Assembly: GCF_012933385.1 (NCBI RefSeq)
Contig: NZ_JABBPN010000009.1
Span: 100,933-164,932 of the forward strand
Source: Paenibacillus lemnae
Lineage (GTDB): Bacteria > Bacillota > Bacilli > Paenibacillales > Paenibacillaceae
Length of the DNA stretch: 64,000 nt
Direction: 5' to 3'
A program made the translations under genes and the position numbers. Of this stretch, positions 14,918 through 24,349 are shown one piece after another. Below the pieces are notes generated by a model. The model saw only the letters and a program-made list of their open reading frames with translations. It was not told the origin of the DNA and made no database searches. Positions within the stretch are counted from its first letter, which is position 1; every line of letters begins with the position of its first letter.

Positions 14918-17203
14918 TCAGGACCACACGTTGACGAAAATTCCAATACGCTGCTTGATATCCGCTCGTGCTTCTTCTGAGATTTGACCAGACTTCGCTC
15001 GATCCAGATGCTTCAGCGCATCCTTCAAGTGCTTCACTGCCTGAACCTGTTTCCCCTGCTGCTGTTTTCGCTGTGCCTGCTTCAGCGCATTACCGATCTG
15101 TTTGCTGACCGGATGGCTGATATCTCCTTGTGCTTTCCAGGATTCGATGTCATCCATCAAGGCCTGCACGGTGTCCGGCTCGGCTGCAGCATCGGAAACT
15201 TCAATCTTCATTAACTGTGTATCGTTCGTAAAATAAATGTTGCCGTCATGCCCCAGGTTCACATGCTGGGATTCCGCCAGCGTCCGATGCTCCATTGTTG
15301 CCGGATCGACTACCGTCACTTGCCCGGCGAGGGTCAGGTACATGAGACCGTCATCGCTCCAGCGCAAGTAGACCGGCCGCCATCTGCCGTAGTTTTCAAC
15401 ATCTTCATAAATCGTCTTGCTCTTTACCACCTGCCCAGTGGCCGGGTCGACGGCGAATACCGTTCCGTCAAATGCCGCCCACAGCAGTCCGTCCGGACCG
15501 AAGCTGGTGCCGCTGATGATTTGGGGCGCAGACGCTGCACCTTCAATAGAAGGTACCCACTCCTTCTCCACTTCCCCTGTTGCGATATCCCAGATGAACA
15601 TTTTCGCTGCTGGCTCGGAAGGATTAATACCGAGACCGCCTGCAACAGTGGTGGAACCGTACACCTTGCCATCTTTCACAGCGATACCGGAAATTGCCTG
15701 GTTGTTGATGACATTCTTGTACTCGGTATAGGAGCTGCCGTCCGCAGGATCATAAATGGTCAGAGACCCGCCAAGCTTGCCGTAATCCGGAATGGTGCCG
15801 ATAAACAGCTTGCCTTCGGCCGCTCTCATGATGAACGGACGATCCTGTCCGGTTATCTTGAACAGGCTTCTGCGCTGTGTTGGATCTTCTGCATTATATT
15901 CAAAAATGTCCGCGCCCGGATAAACGCCCATGTACATTTTGCCATTTAAGGCTGTCATGCCTTCCGCCTGCCCCATCGGGAAGGTTTCAAATGCATTATC
16001 GTCAATCGAATACGCTGAGCCGGTACCGCCCGGATATCCGCTGATAAACAGACGTCCATCCGGACCATTCTCCATTGTCTGGATCGGAATCGGGTTGCCC
16101 TGAACTGGATAAGGAATCAATTTCACCTTTTTCGTCTCCAGGTTCATATAAGCTACACTGCCGCCAAACTGAACGGTGGCTAGCGAGACACCAGGCAGAT
16201 CCGGATCATTCGGGAATTCAACCCATGCCGTATTGCGCAGGAATGTTCCATACACGACGCCGGTATCCACAGCTTCAAGAGTGTCCAGATCCACTTCCAT
16301 CAGATGATTGTTCTGCACAAAATAAATCGTATTGCTGCCCTCCGGTCCGTAGGAGAGACGGATGCCTTTGTTGTTCAGATGATACGTTTCACTCCACTGC
16401 TGCTGCTCCAGATCGTAAAACACCAGTGCACTGTTTCCTTTGTTGATGCCGGCCACAAGATATTTGCCCGCCACATCCAGCTGGTTCACCATGCCGATGT
16501 CGACCGCTCCGCCATAGGACGGGAGCGCGATCGTCTCTTTCGCACCGGTCTCCACATTCATTTTTACGATGCTGCCTTCAATGCCGATTCCAACATACAA
16601 GTATCCATCATAATAGGCCGTGGAACGGCTGTAGCTCTGGCCTGTGCCGACAATGCCGTAATCCTTCATTTCCCCTGTTAATGGGTCATAACGACCCGCT
16701 TTAGCATTCGGATAAGAACCGAAATACACACGTCCTTGTTCATCATGTGATAAGCCGTACACGACCTGTTCGCCGATACCGCCGAGATTTTTGAGTTCTT
16801 TCGTTACGGGAGAATAGGAATATAAGGTGCCATTGCCCCCGATATATACGGTGCCGTCAGGTGTCGTAATATGGGTCCAGGAGCTTTCCGATCCGGTTAA
16901 CGGATGCGTGCCCAGTACTTCTTTGGATTTCAAATCAATCACATGAAAAATAGCCGGCTTTCCGCTAACCGTCGTATACATGACTTCCCGTCCATCCTGG
17001 ACACCAAATGCCCCATCATAAATAGCAACACTTTGCATGGGAGACCCGAGATCGATCGGTTCGCTGTATGTTTTACCAATCGCTGCCGAGGCGTTTCCCG
17101 GAAACAATACGGCTGACAATAACGAGACACAAAGGGCGATACACAAGCTGTGCAGCCGCAGCCCCTTCTTCGCGGGAAGCTTGCTGTGCGTTACATTCAT
17201 CAT
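14918..17203 (-). CDS. Secreted beta-propeller protein with C-terminal FIMAH-like domain
   Basis: 761 residues. The signal peptide spans residues 1 to about 40 (LCIALCVSLLSAVLF, cleavage near NASA-A). A long repetitive region follows with WD40/PQQ-like blades: recurring 'DGTVYIGGNGTLYSYSP', 'DGYLYVGIGIEG', 'DGRLFISGYPGG' and 'DGLLWAAFDGTVFAVDPATG'. The last ~85 residues are a helical module ('QIGNALKQAQRKQQQGKQ', 'AVKHLKDALKHLDRAKSG') resembling FIMAH domains of Bacillota surface enzymes. No catalytic residues recognised; it may bind or process polysaccharide. The start at 17203 is chosen because GAGGATGAA precedes it and the signal peptide then lies at the N-terminus. Monocistronic, with its own promoter (17326-17354). 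Confidence 0.8.
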   Translation of the reverse strand: MMNVTHSKLPAKKGLRLHSLCIALCVSLLSAVLFPGNASAAIGKTYSEPIDLGSPMQSVAIYDGAFGVQDGREVMYTTVSGKPAIFHVIDLKSKEVLGTHPLTGSESSWTHITTPDGTVYIGGNGTLYSYSPVTKELKNLGGIGEQVVYGLSHDEQGRVYFGSYPNAKAGRYDPLTGEMKDYGIVGTGQSYSRSTAYYDGYLYVGIGIEGSIVKMNVETGAKETIALPSYGGAVDIGMVNQLDVAGKYLVAGINKGNSALVFYDLEQQQWSETYHLNNKGIRLSYGPEGSNTIYFVQNNHLMEVDLDTLEAVDTGVVYGTFLRNTAWVEFPNDPDLPGVSLATVQFGGSVAYMNLETKKVKLIPYPVQGNPIPIQTMENGPDGRLFISGYPGGTGSAYSIDDNAFETFPMGQAEGMTALNGKMYMGVYPGADIFEYNAEDPTQRRSLFKITGQDRPFIMRAAEGKLFIGTIPDYGKLGGSLTIYDPADGSSYTEYKNVINNQAISGIAVKDGKVYGSTTVAGGLGINPSEPAAKMFIWDIATGEVEKEWVPSIEGAASAPQIISGTSFGPDGLLWAAFDGTVFAVDPATGQVVKSKTIYEDVENYGRWRPVYLRWSDDGLMYLTLAGQVTVVDPATMEHRTLAESQHVNLGHDGNIYFTNDTQLMKIEVSDAAAEPDTVQALMDDIESWKAQGDISHPVSKQIGNALKQAQRKQQQGKQVQAVKHLKDALKHLDRAKSGQISEEARADIKQRIGIFVNVWS

Positions 17204-17325
17204 TTCATCCTCATTTCTTTTTTGGAATGTTGAACATTTCCCTTGTCGAAGCTGGTATCTCATCTCCTTCCATGTAAGCGCATTATCGATGACTTGGTAT
17301 TTATGTAGTTCTTTTGGTTGCAAAG

Positions 17326-17354
17326 AATTTATCACAGCTCTTCCGGGCTGTCAA
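17326..17354 (-). promoter_or_regulatory. Sigma-A-like promoter of the beta-propeller gene
   Basis: Minus strand TTGACA (17349-17354, perfect -35), a 17-bp spacer, TAAATT (17326-17331). The leader to the ATG is about 115 nt. The rest of 17204-17517 shows no gene, only the terminator of the neighbouring operon. Confidence 0.6.
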
Positions 17355-17415
17355 CTGGTTCTTATCTGGTTTTAAATATCTTACGATAGGCACTTTTTTC
17401 AAGGTTATAAGATAC

Positions 17416-17448
17416 TAAAAAGGCCAGCCAGAACATGCTGGCTGACCT
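17416..17448 (-). terminator. Intrinsic terminator of the second ABC importer operon
   Basis: Minus strand AGGTCAGCCAG, loop CATGTT, CTGGCTGGCCT (one mismatch), followed by TTTTT. It lies about 70 nt after the stop of the aldolase gene. Confidence 0.8.
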
Positions 17449-17517
17449 AACCTAGTCAATCGGCTCCTCCCGCAAACAGCAAACCTGCTTTAAGACAACC
17501 CTGCTCTGGCAGGACGC

Positions 17518-18456
17518 TCAGCGTGCTCCGGAGACATAACGCTTCAATAAAATATCATTCACGATGCGGAATTGTTCTACTTCACGGCGCGCGGTACCGC
17601 TTAGCCGGGCAGCCGGATTCACCCGGCTGTTCGTATGATTCACGATGCCCTCCAGCATAAGATGATACTTGGCATTTACCGGATAGCCCTGCTTCTCAAT
17701 CCAGGAGGTCACTGTCAGGAACGCAGCCAGCTCTTCACAGAGCTCCGGCTCCTGATCCCGCTGCTCCCACAGCCGCACATATAATGATGGATGAAAATTG
17801 GCCATGATTCCGCTGTACCCCGATGCGCCACAGCCTATGCTTTCCCACAGCGTAGCTGTATTGGCATTAAACAGCTTCATGCCGGACCCTTGGATCACTT
17901 CCAGTCTCCTCTTGATCTCCTCCGCGTCACAGCAGGTGTCTTTCAGAAACTGAAACCGTCCCGTGCCGGATATATATTCAAGAAGCTTCGGATTCAGCAG
18001 TCTTTTATAAGGAAAAGGGCATTCGTAGAAGCCGAGCGGCAGATCGGAAGGCAGCTCCGCCAGCAGCATTTCCAGCCGCTGCTGAAACAGATCGTCACCT
18101 TCCTGCTCGGAAACCAGGCGATTTGAGATCAGCACTAAAGCATCAATTCCAGTATCCGCCATAGTCTGAAGTTCTTTTGTCTGCTCATCAAAGGACTCAC
18201 CAGTATGACCGGACGCCACCACAGGTACCCGTCCATCTGAAATTTGGGCAACAAAGGCAGCGATCCCCGCCCTCTCTTCCAGCGATAAATGAAACATTTC
18301 ACTGGACTGGCAGACAGCAAACAGCCCGTGTACACCCTGGTCGATATACCACTCGATCAAACGCTCCAGACTGACCCAATCCACCCGGTTTTCCTCGGTG
18401 AACGGCGTCAGCATGGTGGGCCACACTCCTGACGGAATCATCTTGATGTTGTCCAT
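17518..18456 (-). CDS. Dihydrodipicolinate synthase / N-acetylneuraminate lyase-family aldolase
   Basis: 312-residue TIM barrel. The Schiff-base lysine appears in QFLKDTCCD and the tyrosine in GFYECPFPYK. The canonical GSTGE is replaced by CQSSEMFHLS, so it is neither a standard DapA nor a standard NanA. It directly follows (1 nt gap) a sialidase-like enzyme in an operon with an ABC importer, which suggests it cleaves a 2-keto-3-deoxy acid or sialic-acid-like sugar released and imported by the system. No nanE or nanK is nearby. Last gene before the terminator. Confidence 0.85.
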   Translation of the reverse strand: MDNIKMIPSGVWPTMLTPFTEENRVDWVSLERLIEWYIDQGVHGLFAVCQSSEMFHLSLEERAGIAAFVAQISDGRVPVVASGHTGESFDEQTKELQTMADTGIDALVLISNRLVSEQEGDDLFQQRLEMLLAELPSDLPLGFYECPFPYKRLLNPKLLEYISGTGRFQFLKDTCCDAEEIKRRLEVIQGSGMKLFNANTATLWESIGCGASGYSGIMANFHPSLYVRLWEQRDQEPELCEELAAFLTVTSWIEKQGYPVNAKYHLMLEGIVNHTNSRVNPAARLSGTARREVEQFRIVNDILLKRYVSGAR

Positions 18457-18457
18457 A

Positions 18458-19477
18458 TCAGTTCGAGCTCCGCTGTGTGATTTTCCAGAAAGCGATCCGC
18501 GTCCGCTTCCAGGTGTAGGTAATATACATATCCCTGCCCTTTGCTACGATAGCTGGATAGGAATATTCACCCGGCTCATTCTCAAGCACGATCTCATCTC
18601 CCCATGATTCCCCGTTATCTCTGGAGAACTGAAGTACGAGCGGCGTTCTCGGACTGTCCGTAGCAAAGCCCTGAACCGGATTAAACACAAGGGCAAGCGT
18701 CCCGTCTTCCAATTGAACGGCGTCAATGCCGCAGTTGTTGTTGGGCAGGCCCGTCGGATAGGCCTTCGACCAGCTCTGTCCGCCATCTTCGGAGTCACTC
18801 CGGAAGATAGAGCCCTCTGTACTGCGCAGGAGCATATGAACGGAGTTCAGACCAGTGGTCCAAAGCGTAGGCTGAATCAGCCCCTTGGCAATCCAGTGGT
18901 CCGCACCCACATAGCTTTCCAGATCCATTGGCACCGAACTGCTTTTCTTCCAGGTCCGGCCGCCGTCTTGGGAGATATCGACAAATGCCTCCCAAATTTC
19001 TTTGCCCGGCAGAAGGGGATCCCGTCTCTCAATCGAGGACGGCGCCAGGATCGCTCCATCCGCAAGTGTAATCGGCTTGTTTCTTACAGGCCCACGGCCT
19101 CCAATATCTCCGGGCACAAGATCTGCCGGCTCCGTCCAAGTCCGGCCGCCGTCTGTAGAGCGGATGACCCGGGTATACCAATCTACAATTTCATGGCCAA
19201 CCTTATAGTAGAGGGAGATCTCGTCATCATGTACATGGAGCACCGGATTCCAGTGGGCAATCCCTTCTTCATCTGCAGCTTTTTGAGGAATGCTCCACTC
19301 CCCGTCCGTGCGGACAGACATCCAGATCGCCACATCCTTCGCCTTCTCATAAGTGCCTCCAAACCAGGCGGCAAGGACGTTATTGTTAGCGAGCACTGCT
19401 ACCGTAGATGCATGACAGCTGCGAAAAGGCTGCGGTTCTTCAAAAATAAATTGTTTTTCAGCAATAACGTTCGTCAT
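18458..19477 (-). CDS. Sialidase-family (BNR repeat) six-bladed propeller protein
   Basis: 339 residues with at least four Asp-box (S-x-D-x-G-x-x-W) motifs: STDGGRTW, SQDGGRTW, SEDGGQSW and SRDNGESW. There is an N-terminal 'LAAWFGGTYEKAKDVAIWMS', but no clear FRIP arginine motif of classic sialidases. No signal peptide, so it is probably cytoplasmic. Relatives are labelled exo-alpha-sialidase, but the substrate may be another acidic sugar or uronate. Encoded within a sugar ABC operon and immediately before a NanA-like aldolase, it likely hydrolyses the imported oligosaccharide. Confidence 0.82.
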   Translation of the reverse strand: MTNVIAEKQFIFEEPQPFRSCHASTVAVLANNNVLAAWFGGTYEKAKDVAIWMSVRTDGEWSIPQKAADEEGIAHWNPVLHVHDDEISLYYKVGHEIVDWYTRVIRSTDGGRTWTEPADLVPGDIGGRGPVRNKPITLADGAILAPSSIERRDPLLPGKEIWEAFVDISQDGGRTWKKSSSVPMDLESYVGADHWIAKGLIQPTLWTTGLNSVHMLLRSTEGSIFRSDSEDGGQSWSKAYPTGLPNNNCGIDAVQLEDGTLALVFNPVQGFATDSPRTPLVLQFSRDNGESWGDEIVLENEPGEYSYPAIVAKGRDMYITYTWKRTRIAFWKITQRSSN

Positions 19478-19503
19478 GGGCCTTCCCTACTTTCGGCTAT
19501 GGT

Positions 19504-21831
19504 TTATGCCCTGATCTGCTTCCGGTAATCATTCGGAGAAACGCCCTCTAATCTTTTGAACGTGCGCAGGAATGTCGTCCGGTCAAAGATACCGACCTGC
19601 TTGGAGACTGCCGTGATCGGCAGATCGGTGTCGCGCAGCAGCTCCTTGGCCTTCTCCACACGCAGTTCACTGATGAACCCCGTAATGTTCATGTTGTAGC
19701 TTTCTTTAAACAGACGGGAGACATATTTCAGCGAGAGGCCCATTTCCTCCGAAATTTTCTCCAGATGCAGATCCTGGGTAAAGTTTTCTTCAACGTATGT
19801 CTTAATAGCGGCAGCCAGATCACTGGACTTCTGCGGTTTAAAGGCTTCAGATACCTGGTCCATCGCATGATGCAGGAATTGGATCAGTACCTGCTTCCGC
19901 TCCTCTGGTGAACCTTTTATAGTTCCGGTTTTACCGAGGACAGAAGGATGCTCTTCTGCAATCCATTGATCCGCATCGTGGTTGCGTTCCAGCATGAACC
20001 TTCGGCCGGTCTCGAACATTTTGTCATACAGCTTATTCAGCGAATAGTAAGCTTCTTTATGCTGTTCTGTCATTTCTTCTACCCAGTCGCTGACTCCGGC
20101 TTTGTCGCCGAACCGCAGCAGCTGCAGCAGCCTGTTCTCTTCGGCATATGTGTAAATCCATTCATGGCACGAAGCCTTGTCATTGAACTCCATTACACTG
20201 AAGTCCGGATCACCCTCGATCTGGTACAACGCAGATACTGCTTCCTGATAGGATTCCGCAATGCCTTCCACCCCTTGATGCGTGGTCCCCATTCCGATAT
20301 GAAGACGGCAGTACGTCCAATCATTGCTGAATATCCCGCCTAATTGCTCCATTCCCTTCTTGACCTGTACCGCGGCTTTCGAATCCTTCACATTGAACAC
20401 ACACAGGTAAGAAGATTCTCCGGTTTCCAGCACATACAGACAGGCATATTCCCGCAGTAAACCGTAAAACAGATTCTTCATCTTATTTTCAATCACAATG
20501 CGGTCAACATCCTGAATGTCCGTGATAAACCGTTCCTTGAATTTCATGCTTACCGTACAGCACAGGAACCCGTTCTCTTTAAAATGCAGCCGGGTCTGCA
20601 TAAATTTGCTCAGGTTCTCAAATTGGTCTTCACGCAGGACATTGCCCTGCACCAATTGGAACAGCACTTGATCCAGATACTCCTGGGCCAGCAGCTCCAT
20701 CTGCCCTTTATGTTGAACTCTGTGATGGAGCAGGCGGTTTACGCCATCTCCGATCTGCCGGAAATCCCGGGCATGCTTGGCACCTGACGTGCCGCCCTCT
20801 TCCACTGAACTGTTCTCAAGCACTTCGCCGATCCGGCGGATCGGTGTATACAACCGGTAACTGAACAAGAAGGCAAACACCAGACTGACAATGCCAAGAA
20901 TGAGGCACAAGCTCATGACAAATTCCAGAATACCGGAGGCCTGCTGGTTAAAAGCACGCACTGGTGTCACGGTATAGAAGGTCCACCCCAGCGTATCCAT
21001 GGTAACCTGATCCGTCATGTATCTGCTTCCGTCCACTTCTATGACCGGAGTTGAGGTGTTTTGTTCCCCGGAAGCCTCTTCAATATGCCCAAGAGCGGTC
21101 CCATTGGAGAATAAAGAATCTGAATACATCACCGTTCCGCCGGAAGCATCTGCAACAATGACTTTACTGACACCCGGATCCAGAATAGGCTCAAAAGCCT
21201 GCCAAATGGTCTTTACAGGAACCGTGACGGCCAGCACCGCTTTGTCATCGCCCATTTGGCTTGAAGACAGGTACGTGATCACTTCTTTTGAATCGAAAAG
21301 GGTATCCACCCTGACGGGCTTCATGACCTCCACATACCGGACAGACTCCAGTTTCTGAATCCAAAATTGTGAGTCCAGACCATGATAACGATAAAATTTA
21401 TTGAAAAATGGCTGAAAATCGTTAATCCCATTGGCTGTCAGCACAAACTCATCGTCCACATAAGTGAAAAGATCATCCACGATCGAATTAATATGGAACT
21501 TGGCTCTGACCAGGCTGGCCTGAAGCTGCGGCAGATTGCTTCTGTCCTGATCGCTCCAGCCTTTCTGCGGCTTCAGAAGACGGGCTACATATGGATCACC
21601 AAAGAATCCGACCTGTGTTTCATGGATCCGCTGCCAGTAGGCATTGACCGTTTCTGTGGAAGATGTTAAGGCCGTGTGCAGTTTATCCGCATAGTCTGCC
21701 TTTAACTCGGAGACAAAGTTCGTATACGTTAATGTCCCTAGTACAACTAAAGGAATTAAAAAGGACAAGAAGGAGAACAGAATTTTGCCAAAGAACTTGT
21801 TTACGCGAATACTGTCTATGACTTGTTTCAA
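19504..21831 (-). CDS. AraC-family regulator with Cache-like extracellular sensor
   Basis: 775 residues. TM1 is at about 17-38 (FLSFLIPLVVLGTLTYTN) and TM2 at about 300-325 (FVMSLCLILGIVSLVFAF); the ~260-residue extracellular part between them is Cache-like. A cytoplasmic middle region follows. The C-terminal AraC domain (about 675-775) has both helix-turn-helix units visible (LHLEKISEEMGLSLKYVSRL and 'ITAVSKQVGIFDRTTFLRTF'). It senses an external ligand and regulates the importer operon in which it lies. It is similar in plan to the partial protein at the left edge, so the two loci use the same logic. Confidence 0.92.
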   Translation of the reverse strand: MKQVIDSIRVNKFFGKILFSFLSFLIPLVVLGTLTYTNFVSELKADYADKLHTALTSSTETVNAYWQRIHETQVGFFGDPYVARLLKPQKGWSDQDRSNLPQLQASLVRAKFHINSIVDDLFTYVDDEFVLTANGINDFQPFFNKFYRYHGLDSQFWIQKLESVRYVEVMKPVRVDTLFDSKEVITYLSSSQMGDDKAVLAVTVPVKTIWQAFEPILDPGVSKVIVADASGGTVMYSDSLFSNGTALGHIEEASGEQNTSTPVIEVDGSRYMTDQVTMDTLGWTFYTVTPVRAFNQQASGILEFVMSLCLILGIVSLVFAFLFSYRLYTPIRRIGEVLENSSVEEGGTSGAKHARDFRQIGDGVNRLLHHRVQHKGQMELLAQEYLDQVLFQLVQGNVLREDQFENLSKFMQTRLHFKENGFLCCTVSMKFKERFITDIQDVDRIVIENKMKNLFYGLLREYACLYVLETGESSYLCVFNVKDSKAAVQVKKGMEQLGGIFSNDWTYCRLHIGMGTTHQGVEGIAESYQEAVSALYQIEGDPDFSVMEFNDKASCHEWIYTYAEENRLLQLLRFGDKAGVSDWVEEMTEQHKEAYYSLNKLYDKMFETGRRFMLERNHDADQWIAEEHPSVLGKTGTIKGSPEERKQVLIQFLHHAMDQVSEAFKPQKSSDLAAAIKTYVEENFTQDLHLEKISEEMGLSLKYVSRLFKESYNMNITGFISELRVEKAKELLRDTDLPITAVSKQVGIFDRTTFLRTFKRLEGVSPNDYRKQIRA

Positions 21832-21873
21832 TTCCGGTTCTCCCCCTTTATGAAAATGCTGTTACCTCATTAT

Positions 21874-23403
21874 TTATTTGGTACGATTCAGCGCCTCGTT
21901 GTAAATGGTCTCGATCTCATTTGCGCCTGCAGCCGTCAGCTGCTCCGCCCACTTCTCGAAATCACTCAACGGTTTCGTTCCAATAATGAACTTTACCACA
22001 TCTTCTTCCAGCGGTGAGGTTTTTGTCGTATACTGCTTCAGCTTTTCCTTCTCTTCGTCTGTGAAGGATGGCGCTAAAGCGGGTGCATAATAAGCTCCCG
22101 GGTCTTCTACCAGCTTATCTCCCCACTCCACCAGATCGGGATCAGAAAGCTGCTTGACCGGCGTCTCATCCACATGAACTGCGAGTGCCAGCAGGCCGGT
22201 TCCAATTTCGGACATCATGGTGCGTGCCGGGTCGGCGGAAGCCTTGTATTTCTCGAGTACTGCCGGAAGCAGCTGGGCTTCCCCGTCTTTCATCTCAAAG
22301 GTCTCCCCTTCCACACCGAAGTTGGTGACACGGGTTCCCTCTTCGCCGTACATCCAGTCAAACATCGCAATGAGCTTCTCCGGGTTCTTCGTCTTAGAGC
22401 TGATTGCGTAATTGTCCAGCAGCCAGCCTTTCGGATACAGCCAGCCCTTAACCTCCCCGTGGGAATTTTTCAAGTAAGGAATCAAATCGAAATGGGCATC
22501 CGGATCACTGGACTGCAGGGCAGAGTTATAGTTAACGGCAAAGGAATTGTTGTCATAGAAGAAAAAGGATCTCCCCGTACTCAGCTTCTCATCCCAATTC
22601 TGCTTGGTATTAATCGCAAAATCCGGATCCAGCAGCTTCTCACTGTACAGCTTGTTTAAATAGGTCAATACCTCTTTGAATTCCGGCTTGTTCTGTGCGT
22701 AGAAATAACTTTCCGTTTTATCATCATAAGACATTCCGTATCCGCTGCCCATTCCAGCCGAGAAGGCATCCATAAAGGACATGCCCCGTGTGGAAAAAGG
22801 ATAAGATTCAGGATACGCTTCCTTCATTTTTTTCAGGACCGTATATAGTTCATCAAATGTTGCAGGGACTTCCAGGTTAAGTTCTTCCAGAATATCGGAC
22901 CGGATCATCAAGGCCTTACCGCCCTGAATTTTGTACTTTTCCGCTACAGGAAGAGAGTACAGCTTGCCGTCAATGAACAGCTTTTTGATCTCCGGATTGG
23001 TCTCCATTACTTTTTGAAAATTCGGCATTTGATCCAGATAGTCTGAAATCGTAACAAACATACCGGTATCAGCGAACTCCGCAGCATCACCCGCCTCGAT
23101 GCCGATAATGTCCGGAATATTGTTCGTTGCGAGCAGTGCGCGTTTTTTATCCCCGTAATTGCTGCCTGGGACGGGCTCCAGGTTGATCTTCACCCCGGTT
23201 TGCTTCTGAATTTCTTTCAGAACAGGAGTGTCCTGTTTGATGGCTTGGGCCGCATTCTCGCCTCTCATCCATCGTACCGTTACTTCGGCATTCCCGTTCT
23301 CCCCGCTGGCTGCGCCTTCTTCGGCCTTGCCTGAGCTGCACGCACTCACCATCAGCATGGAACTTAACAGCACACTCATGATCACTCTGCTTCTTCTTTT
23401 CAT
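21874..23403 (-). CDS. Extracellular solute-binding lipoprotein of second sugar ABC importer
   Basis: 509 residues. Lipobox MVSAC places the anchor at Cys22. The mature protein is a family-1-like binding fold with LplA-type phrases (PDIIGIEAGDAAEF, LYSEKLLDPDF, NFGVEGETFEM). Unlike the first importer, the permease genes precede it here. It lies 42 nt upstream of the AraC sensor gene, so supply of the binding protein and sensor are coupled. Substrate unknown; context suggests an acidic or sialic-acid-like glycan. Confidence 0.93.
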   Translation of the reverse strand: MKRRSRVIMSVLLSSMLMVSACSSGKAEEGAASGENGNAEVTVRWMRGENAAQAIKQDTPVLKEIQKQTGVKINLEPVPGSNYGDKKRALLATNNIPDIIGIEAGDAAEFADTGMFVTISDYLDQMPNFQKVMETNPEIKKLFIDGKLYSLPVAEKYKIQGGKALMIRSDILEELNLEVPATFDELYTVLKKMKEAYPESYPFSTRGMSFMDAFSAGMGSGYGMSYDDKTESYFYAQNKPEFKEVLTYLNKLYSEKLLDPDFAINTKQNWDEKLSTGRSFFFYDNNSFAVNYNSALQSSDPDAHFDLIPYLKNSHGEVKGWLYPKGWLLDNYAISSKTKNPEKLIAMFDWMYGEEGTRVTNFGVEGETFEMKDGEAQLLPAVLEKYKASADPARTMMSEIGTGLLALAVHVDETPVKQLSDPDLVEWGDKLVEDPGAYYAPALAPSFTDEEKEKLKQYTTKTSPLEEDVVKFIIGTKPLSDFEKWAEQLTAAGANEIETIYNEALNRTK

Positions 23404-23452
23404 TATTCAACCTCTCCCTTTTGTACGATTATCTGTGGCGATGCATCGGAAT

Positions 23453-24349
23453 TCAACCCTTTAAAGAACCGATCATCATCCCTTTGACAAAATATTTCTG
23501 AATAAACGGATACACCATAATAATCGGAAGCACGGCAATGATAATGACCGCATACTTGATGTTGGTTGCTGTTACCGCGGCGTACACCCCGCCCAGCTCC
23601 TGTGTCTGGTTCGACATCTCACCCATCACAACCATATTGCGCAGGATAATCTGCAGAGGGTACTTGCTCTTCTCGTCCAGATAAATCATGGCAGAGAAGA
23701 AGCTGTTCCAGTGACCTACTGCATAAAACATCGACATCGTCGCCAGGATTGGCTTGGATAGAGGCAGGGTAATTTTAAGAAAAGACATAAATTCGCTGGA
23801 TCCGTCGATATACGCGGACTCATACAGCTCCTGGGGAATCCCTTGAAAGAACGTGCGCATCACAATCATGTTCCATACGCTGATCGCGCCCGGGATGACC
23901 AAAGCCCATATCGTATTCAGCATGTTCAGATGCTGGACCAGCAGATATGAAGGGATTAACCCGCCGCTGAAGAACATCGTAATCACAATCAGCAGCGTGA
24001 AGAACCCTCTGCCGTAAAACTCTTTTTTCGATAAAGGGTAGGCACAAAAGGCGGTGCAAATGACGTTAATGGCTGTACCTACAACCGTGTACAGAATCGT
24101 GTTGCCATAGGACTGCAGAATCGACGGATCTTCAAAGATCAAGGCATAAGTGCTCAGATTAAACCCTATCGGCCAGAAAGAAACCTCACCCCGCATGACC
24201 GCGTTGCCTTCACTAAGTGAAACGACGAGCACATAATAAATCGGGTAGAAGGTCATGAACACCAGCAGCAGCATCAGAATGACGTTGATGATGTCAAAAG
24301 CGCGGCTGCCCGGACTTTTTTTGATCAGGTTTCGCTGTGTTTTTACCAT
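23453..24349 (-). CDS. Carbohydrate ABC transporter permease, LplC/YtcP type
   Basis: 298-residue integral membrane protein with the permease loop ESAYIDGSSEFMSFLKITLP and the terminal segment QKYFVKGMMIGSLKG. It overlaps the upstream permease gene by 7 nt and forms the second half of the translocation channel. The EAA motif reads ESA, a tolerated change. Confidence 0.93.
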   Translation of the reverse strand: MVKTQRNLIKKSPGSRAFDIINVILMLLLVFMTFYPIYYVLVVSLSEGNAVMRGEVSFWPIGFNLSTYALIFEDPSILQSYGNTILYTVVGTAINVICTAFCAYPLSKKEFYGRGFFTLLIVITMFFSGGLIPSYLLVQHLNMLNTIWALVIPGAISVWNMIVMRTFFQGIPQELYESAYIDGSSEFMSFLKITLPLSKPILATMSMFYAVGHWNSFFSAMIYLDEKSKYPLQIILRNMVVMGEMSNQTQELGGVYAAVTATNIKYAVIIIAVLPIIMVYPFIQKYFVKGMMIGSLKG

